Positions 30,362 through 33,993 of a stretch of 33,993 nt of DNA are shown one piece after another. A model generated the notes under the pieces. The model did not search any database and was not told the origin of the DNA. It saw nothing but the letters and a program-made list of their open reading frames with translations. The translations under genes were made by a program, and so were the position numbers. This DNA comes from CAZWRN01 sp964636275 (lineage in GTDB: Bacteria > Patescibacteriota > Microgenomatia > Daviesbacterales > UBA10151): assembly GCA_964636275.1 (NCBI GenBank), contig CAZWRN010000014.1, forward strand, positions 1 to 33,993, in the 5' to 3' direction. Within the stretch, counting starts at the first letter, position 1, and the number at the start of each line of letters is the position of its first letter.

Positions 30362-30432
30362 TTGCCGAGCAGGGATTCGAACCCCAATAGACAGATCCAG
30401 ATTCTGTCGTCCTACCATTAGACGACTCGGCA
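30362..30432 (-). tRNA. tRNA-Gln (anticodon CTG)
   Basis: A 71-nt cloverleaf: acceptor TGCCGAG/CTCGGCA (30432-30426 with 30369-30363), D arm GTCT...GGAC with TAATGGTA loop, anticodon stem ACAGA/TCTGT with loop ATCTGGA (anticodon CTG at 30400-30398), and T arm with GGTTCGAATCC. It has a 4-nt variable loop. The discriminator is A (30362); CCA is not encoded. It decodes CAG. A72-U1-type end U1-A72 is kept, as usual for tRNA-Gln, but A73 differs from the G73 common in bacteria. Confidence 0.9.
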
Positions 30433-30457
30433 ATATATAAGCAACCTTTAACCAACG

Positions 30458-30497
30458 GTCTAATGGAAAGATCCGCTTACCATTAGACGAATCGGCA
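30458..30497 (-). repeat. tRNA-Gln 5'-half copy forming a hairpin
   Basis: The - strand sequence from 30497 begins TGCCGATTCGTCTAATGGTA, matching the first 20 nt of the tRNA at 30432 with a single mismatch. It then diverges, and CCATTAGAC (30466-30458) forms a perfect 9-bp inverted repeat with its D-arm part GTCTAATGG (30488-30480). It lies between the tRNA promoter and the tRNA, so it should be part of the precursor transcript. Confidence 0.8.
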
Positions 30498-30525
30498 TTA
30501 TCTGCAGAGGTAAATTTTAGCACAA
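30497..30525 (-). promoter_or_regulatory. Promoter of the tRNA-Gln transcript
   Basis: TTGTGC (30525-30520), a 17-nt spacer and GATAAT (30502-30497) on the - strand. Transcription would start within the tRNA-half copy. Confidence 0.5.
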
Positions 30526-30566
30526 AGTGCCTATTTTTTCCTGTTTTAATTTAATACTCAACCAAG

Positions 30567-30572
30567 TATAGT
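30567..30572 (+). promoter_or_regulatory. -10 element (TATAGT) of the methyltransferase gene, leaderless
   Basis: TATAGT ends exactly 6 nt before the ATG at 30579; no SD and only a weak -35. Confidence 0.5.
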
Positions 30573-30578
30573 CATCTG

Positions 30579-31091
30579 ATGAATATTTTATTTACTATTT
30601 TCTTATTTGCGGTTCCTTTGTATATCATCTACCTCTTTGGATACTCTGTCATTCGTGGGGGGCCTTATGCTCCTGTCAGTCATAGTCGGGTCAAAACAAT
30701 GATTAAACTTTTAAACTTAAAAAAGGGGCAAAAAATGGCTGATATCGGCTCCGGCGATGGACGGATCATTATCGCTTTCGCTCAGAAAGGAATCGAGGCA
30801 CATGGATATGAAATTAATCCAATTCTTGTTCTCTATACCCAATGGCAAATCAATCAACTGAGATTACAAAAAAAAGCTTTTGTTCATCTGTCTGATTTAT
30901 GGAAAACTGATCTATCAAAATATGATGCTGTAACCTTATTTGGAATCACCCATATGATGCAACCACTAGAAACAAAATTTAACCAAGAGCTAAATAAGGG
31001 TACAAAATTTGTAACTAATCATTTCAAATTGCCTAACTGGAAACCGGAAAAATCTGAAGATGATGTCTGGCTGTACATTAAAAAGACCTAG
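30579..31091 (+). CDS. Membrane-anchored SAM-dependent methyltransferase (FAM173-like)
   Basis: 170 residues. One N-terminal membrane helix (~2-22) is followed by a class I methyltransferase core: ADIGSGDGR (54-62) as SAM-binding motif I, then GYEINPILVLYTQWQI with the acidic residue that binds the ribose. The short N-anchored layout recalls the FAM173/ATPSC-KMT lysine methyltransferases, some of which modify the ATP-synthase c ring; that substrate is only a suggestion. The 3' end overlaps the convergent membrane-protein gene by 14 nt. Confidence 0.75.
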   Translation: MNILFTIFLFAVPLYIIYLFGYSVIRGGPYAPVSHSRVKTMIKLLNLKKGQKMADIGSGDGRIIIAFAQKGIEAHGYEINPILVLYTQWQINQLRLQKKAFVHLSDLWKTDLSKYDAVTLFGITHMMQPLETKFNQELNKGTKFVTNHFKLPNWKPEKSEDDVWLYIKKT

Positions 31092-31653
31092 CAGTAATAA
31101 CAATCAGAAATACTCCAGCAACATCCAACAAAAATAACATACCTAGTAACTGCCATTCTTTAATTTTAGAAATTCCCAATAAACCAAGCCCGACTTCATC
31201 TGGAAAAGGAGACATAATCAATATAGCTCCTAAGATAGGAACTGACCAGGCAAAGTATGGAGTTTTAAAAAGCTTCCTCAGTGGTTTTCCTCCATGATTC
31301 ATAAATACTGGTTTTAATTCTAAAAATACCCGGTCTTTTAAATACTTCAAAATCAAAAAATCCCCCACTACTCCACCTGCTCCGGCGGCCAACGCTACAC
31401 CTAAAGGATTTAATGTATCTGCCATATAAAATAAAACCACACTTGCAGGTGCTACCGTAAAGATAGATACAAACATAATTCCCACAAAAAAAGCCCCAAG
31501 GTAGCCAAAGTTTCCTATAAATGAAATAGCATTTTTAATTGCCGGGTGCTCTGCAAAAAGGAAAAACAATACTAAACTTAATAAAAGAAGTGCAGAATTT
31601 TTAAATTTCCAATGTTTCCATTTATCAGCCAGCTCCAGTATTTCTTCACCCAT
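31078..31653 (-). CDS. Polytopic membrane protein, possibly DedA/VTT-like
   Basis: 191 residues with about five membrane helices. A Gly/Phe-rich helix (GNFGYLGAFFVGIMFVSIF) and a helix pair with ALAAGAGGVVGDFLILKYLKDR recall the VTT domain of DedA-type proteins, in which G-x-x-x-G-D and a basic residue follow re-entrant segments. The match is loose and the protein is shorter than typical DedA (about 200). A flippase or transport role is possible. It is predicted to be leaderless, with TAAAGT 6 nt before the ATG, immediately after the terminator of the upstream secreted-protein gene. Confidence 0.6.
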   Translation of the reverse strand: MGEEILELADKWKHWKFKNSALLLLSLVLFFLFAEHPAIKNAISFIGNFGYLGAFFVGIMFVSIFTVAPASVVLFYMADTLNPLGVALAAGAGGVVGDFLILKYLKDRVFLELKPVFMNHGGKPLRKLFKTPYFAWSVPILGAILIMSPFPDEVGLGLLGISKIKEWQLLGMLFLLDVAGVFLIVITARSF

Positions 31654-31659
31654 TATTAA

Positions 31660-31689
31660 ACTTTATCATAAAAAAGGCGCCTCTGTCTT
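31660..31689 (-). promoter_or_regulatory. Promoter of the DedA-like gene, leaderless and overlapping a terminator
   Basis: TAAAGT (31665-31660) lies exactly 6 nt before the ATG at 31653. AAGACA (31689-31684) is 18 nt upstream of it and falls inside the loop of the terminator at 31674-31706. Confidence 0.45.
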
Positions 31690-31706
31690 TTTAACAAAAG
31701 CGCCTT
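31674..31706 (-). terminator. Intrinsic terminator of the Spy/DUF2680-like gene
   Basis: AAGGCGC (31674-31680) pairs with GCGCCTT (31700-31706) with a 19-nt loop; the - strand continues with a T run (TTTTTT before ATG). It lies 21 nt past the stop of the secreted-protein gene. Confidence 0.75.
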
Positions 31707-31727
31707 CTACTCACCATAGGATATGGA

Positions 31728-32192
31728 TTAATGCATTCCATGTCCTCCCCGCCCCATTTTTAGAGGCATAACCAAAGATAAATCAATCCCTTGGGATTTC
31801 GCCCAATTTTCCATCTCCTGTCGATGTTGATCCATTTTTTCTTTTCTTTGCTGTGGAGTCAAATCTTTTAAAGATTCCGGGTTGAAATTGTTTTTTTCTT
31901 CGGCTCTTTTAGCAATAATGGCTTGTTTTTGTGATTCAGTTAGTTTTCCGTCTTTGACCAACTGAGTCAATCGCTCATCCATTTTGGCTTGCATTTCAGC
32001 TTGTCTTTTGGTTCTGTGATCATTAAAAACTTGCTGAACCTGGTCCTGCGGAACATTAAATTTCTGAGCTATCGCAGCTATCAAATCTGAATGGCCTTCA
32101 CCATATTGAGCTGACACCTGACTAACACCTAAAAAGGCAGTTCCGGCAATTACCAAAGCAGCAACCGGTAATAAAACTCTTTTTCTTAGCAT
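31728..32192 (-). CDS. Secreted helical protein, DUF2680/Spy-like
   Basis: A 154-residue protein with a clear signal peptide (MLRKRVLLPVAALVIAGTAF, cleavage likely after VSA before QYG) and a charged helical mature part. It carries two LTxxQ motifs (LTESQKQ and LTPQQRK), as in CpxP/Spy periplasmic chaperones, and a KDGKLTESQKQ helix like DUF2680. The C-terminus GRGGHGMH is His-rich and could bind metal. An AAGGGGGTG site lies a few nt before the ATG at 32192; upstream in-frame codons to 32258 precede this SD and are not used. A terminator follows, so it is a single-gene unit. Function is unknown, perhaps an envelope-stress protein. Confidence 0.75.
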   Translation of the reverse strand: MLRKRVLLPVAALVIAGTAFLGVSQVSAQYGEGHSDLIAAIAQKFNVPQDQVQQVFNDHRTKRQAEMQAKMDERLTQLVKDGKLTESQKQAIIAKRAEEKNNFNPESLKDLTPQQRKEKMDQHRQEMENWAKSQGIDLSLVMPLKMGRGGHGMH

Positions 32193-32289
32193 ATTTTCAC
32201 CCCCTTTTTTGTAAATCATGAAATCTCGGAACAACGATTTACAAAAAAATAATATCAACTGATCCTGATAAAAAGCTGAAACAGTCTGG

Positions 32290-32295
32290 TATACT
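32290..32295 (+). promoter_or_regulatory. -10 element (TATACT) of the RsmB-like gene, leaderless GTG start
   Basis: TATACT ends 7 nt before the GTG at 32303; no SD. CTGATA at 32265-32270 is a possible weak -35 (19-nt spacer). Confidence 0.45.
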
Positions 32296-32302
32296 TCTTT
32301 TT

Positions 32303-33247
32303 GTGAATACTTTACTTCCCAAACAATTTTTAAAAAATTTACAGCAGATCTTTTCTGATGATCAAATCAGCCAAATACTAGCAGCTTTTGATTCACAAAG
32401 ACCCACCACTTTTCGAACCAATACATTAAAAATCTCAACCACCGATCTAATTAAAAAGCTGACGGAAGAACAGATTGATTTCCAGCAATTTGGCTCAAAC
32501 CCTGATTGGTTTATATTAAAAAGCGATAAAAAGAAATTTACACAATCGGCAGTTTATACTAATGGTCTGATTTATATTCAAAGTTTAGCCAGTTTATTAC
32601 CAGCCATTGTCTTAGATCCTCAAAGCGATGAAACAGTATTGGACATGACGGCAGCTCCCGGAAGTAAGACCACTCAGATTGCCGCTTTAATGAAAAATCA
32701 AGGCAAAATTATCGCCAATGACAGACATCTCATTCGTTTGGAAAAACTAAATTACAATCTAAAAAAACAGGGGGTAGAAAACACCCAGGTAACCAATTTG
32801 TTAGGGCAGGAAATCGGCTCCAAACACCCCAATTTTTTTGATAAAACATTACTCGACGCCCCTTGTAGTCTAGAAGGGACTTTTAATACAGCCTACCCTA
32901 AAAGTTTTTCCAACTGGAACCAAGAACTGGTGGATGCATTAAGCCAAAGGCAAAAAGACTTAATTTATTCAGCCTATTTGGCAACCAAACCTGGAGGGGC
33001 TATTGTTTACTCCACCTGCACATTAGAAGTAAATGAAAATGAAGCAGTTGTTGACTGGCTTATTAATAAAACCAACCAACAGGTAATTATTGAAAAAATT
33101 GATTTACCCCAAGATATACCCATAATTACAGGTATTACCTCCTATCTAAATAAATCATTTGATCAAAGCCTCTGCAAAACCATTCGTATTTTGCCATCAC
33201 CACTTTTTGAAGGATTCTATCTAGCCAAACTCAAGAAAATAGCGTAG
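32303..33247 (+). CDS. RsmB/NOP2/Sun-family RNA cytosine-C5 methyltransferase
   Basis: A 314-residue SAM-dependent m5C methyltransferase for rRNA or tRNA. The N-terminal RNA-binding region is followed by motif I LDMTAAPGSKTTQIA (113-127), motif IV LDAPCSLEGTF with C188, and motif VI YSTCTLEVNENE with catalytic C239. Both cysteines of the two-Cys mechanism are present; the usual PCSGxG reads PCSLEG. It lacks the NusB-like N-domain of RsmB, so it is closer to the RsmF/NOP2 group; the target base is not known. It starts with GTG. Confidence 0.9.
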   Translation: MNTLLPKQFLKNLQQIFSDDQISQILAAFDSQRPTTFRTNTLKISTTDLIKKLTEEQIDFQQFGSNPDWFILKSDKKKFTQSAVYTNGLIYIQSLASLLPAIVLDPQSDETVLDMTAAPGSKTTQIAALMKNQGKIIANDRHLIRLEKLNYNLKKQGVENTQVTNLLGQEIGSKHPNFFDKTLLDAPCSLEGTFNTAYPKSFSNWNQELVDALSQRQKDLIYSAYLATKPGGAIVYSTCTLEVNENEAVVDWLINKTNQQVIIEKIDLPQDIPIITGITSYLNKSFDQSLCKTIRILPSPLFEGFYLAKLKKIA

Positions 33248-33340
33248 GATAGTCGTGATACGAAACACGCAAAACGAAAAGAATAGAGTATTTTAATCTC
33301 TTAGTTTTTGCTTATTGCTTGTCACTGATCACTAACTAAT

Positions 33341-33658
33341 ATGGATTTTACTAAGAAAAAATGTGTCCCCTGTGAAACTGGCGAAGGTAAACTTTCAATG
33401 GATAAAATCAAAGAATATCTTCCAGCAGTCACCGATTGGCTCCTTGCTGGTGACAATTTAGTCAAAGAGTTTAAGTTTAACAATTTTAAAGAATCGATCA
33501 AATTTATCAATAAAGTAGCCGACTTAGCCGAATCCGAAGGACATCATCCAGATATCTACTGCTTTTACGATAAAGTTCGTTTACAACTTACCACTCATGA
33601 AGCTCATGGACTCACAGAAAACGATTTCATCCTAGCTGCGAAGATTAATAATCTCTAA
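33341..33658 (+). CDS. Pterin-4a-carbinolamine dehydratase family protein
   Basis: 105 residues. The conserved segment EGHHPDIYCFYDKVRLQLTTHEAHGLTENDF holds the His-His-Pro and later His of the PCD active site, preceded by the WLLAGDNLVKEFKFNNF strand region. The enzyme dehydrates 4a-hydroxytetrahydropterin. No pterin-dependent hydroxylase is seen nearby, so a moonlighting role or another pterin pathway is possible. The N-terminus carries a CVPCETG (Cys pair) often seen in this family. It is preceded by degenerate repeat DNA (33248-33340) in which I see no clear promoter. Confidence 0.88.
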   Translation: MDFTKKKCVPCETGEGKLSMDKIKEYLPAVTDWLLAGDNLVKEFKFNNFKESIKFINKVADLAESEGHHPDIYCFYDKVRLQLTTHEAHGLTENDFILAAKINNL

Positions 33659-33714
33659 ACTATTCCAATTTAACAAACAGAATAATACTTTTCGAGCGTA
33701 AGCGATAAATTACC

Positions 33715-33993
33715 TTAATATTTGGGTTGTTGCGGAGGATTATCCAAAAAAGCTTTAACCTTTTTAAATCGTTCCAAAACTTTTTCCTCACCCAAAATCT
33801 GAATACTTTCAAAAAGAGGTGGTGATACTAGCTGTCCGGTGACCCCTATCCGTAGAAGCTGAAAGATATCTGTATTGGAAATACTTAGTTCTTTAGCCAA
33901 ATTACGATACTCTTCTGCAAATTTTTCTGTTGTCCAGTGCCCCATATTTTTTTCAAAAACTTCTTCAACTTTCTCTATCTTAAATCTTAAATC
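33715..33993 (-). CDS. gltX: Glutamyl-tRNA synthetase, C-terminal part (cut by the window end)
   Basis: The last 92 codons of an open frame that runs off the window edge. RIGVTGQLVSPPLFESIQILGEEKVLERFKK matches the anticodon-binding C-terminal domain of bacterial GltX (consensus R.A.TGR..SPPLFE....LG...). The ATG at 33945 is internal: upstream codons (DLRFKIEKVEEVFEKN) continue the domain. It charges tRNA-Glu, and in organisms without GlnRS also tRNA-Gln. The catalytic domain lies outside the window. Confidence 0.9.
   Translation of the reverse strand, partial: DLRFKIEKVEEVFEKNMGHWTTEKFAEEYRNLAKELSISNTDIFQLLRIGVTGQLVSPPLFESIQILGEEKVLERFKKVKAFLDNPPQQPKY

Noticed and set aside
25186..30362. 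Genomic island integrated at tRNA-Gln
   Set aside because: I found no copy of the tRNA 3' end on the far side, no integrase and no attachment repeat; the duplicated tRNA half is the 5' half on the other side.
30255..30440. 61-codon + strand ORF over the tRNA and T-box promoter
   Set aside because: It is antisense to tRNA-Gln and the T-box leader, which explain the sequence.
32193..32258. N-terminal extension of the Spy/DUF2680-like protein
   Set aside because: The extension would bury the strong SD and displace the signal peptide from the N-terminus.

Overview
The window looks like chromosomal DNA of a low-GC bacterium with a compact genome, most plausibly a Candidatus Patescibacteria/CPR member of the Microgenomates type. 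This is an inference from gene content and style: short gaps, touching or overlapping convergent genes, a transketolase split into two genes, small Cys-containing membrane proteins, and few biosynthetic genes. TGA is used as a stop, so this is the standard code rather than that of Gracilibacteria/SR1. No phage, transposase or CRISPR array was seen.

Layout. 1-1.1 kb: a tiny SD-led ORF and two stress-type membrane proteins with strong Shine-Dalgarno sites. 1.2-5.8 kb: a lipid kinase and an envelope group (D,D-carboxypeptidase, beta-helix protein, L,D-transpeptidase, VanW-like protein). 5.9-12 kb: a GlcD-type FAD dehydrogenase, DUF805, a class I LacD/YihT-like aldolase, a NUDIX hydrolase and a PfkB sugar kinase. 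12-13.5 kb: a thiol-redox group (DsbA-like protein, CxxC membrane protein, 44-residue CxC peptide). 13.6-18.1 kb: non-oxidative pentose phosphate genes (transketolase C half, degenerate signal-peptidase-like protein, transketolase N half, LOG protein, Rpe, RpiB). 18.1-18.5 kb: a gene-free gap holding a probable small RNA. 18.5-24.3 kb: DNA repair (DnaQ/GIY-YIG fusion, MutS, MutL with endonuclease motif). 24.3-27.2 kb: cytochrome b5-like protein, DUF2200 and two divergent APH-type kinases. 27.3-30.6 kb: a nucleoside hydrolase and a PRTase-like/HAD fusion behind a T-box leader, then tRNA-Gln(CTG). 30.6-34 kb: methyltransferases, a membrane protein, a Spy/DUF2680-like secreted protein, a pterin dehydratase and the 3' end of gltX.

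How genes fit together. Rpe, RpiB, transketolase, the aldolase and PfkB could interconvert pentose and hexose phosphates and supply ribose-5-phosphate. The nucleoside hydrolase and the PRTase-like fusion would sit downstream, in base/nucleoside salvage. D,D-carboxypeptidase makes the tetrapeptides that L,D-transpeptidases use.

Two signals stand out. First, the PRTase-HAD/nucleoside-hydrolase operon is preceded by a strong promoter and a T-box antiterminator/terminator; T-boxes normally control aminoacyl-tRNA synthetase or amino-acid genes. Second, many promoter-proximal genes have a -10 hexamer exactly 6 nt before the start codon and no Shine-Dalgarno site, implying leaderless mRNAs, while overlapping, secreted and stress genes keep SD sites. 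Period-7 intergenic repeats (CTTTACG, TAGACGC, ACTAATC) recur, and at two or three promoters they appear to supply the -35 hexamer.
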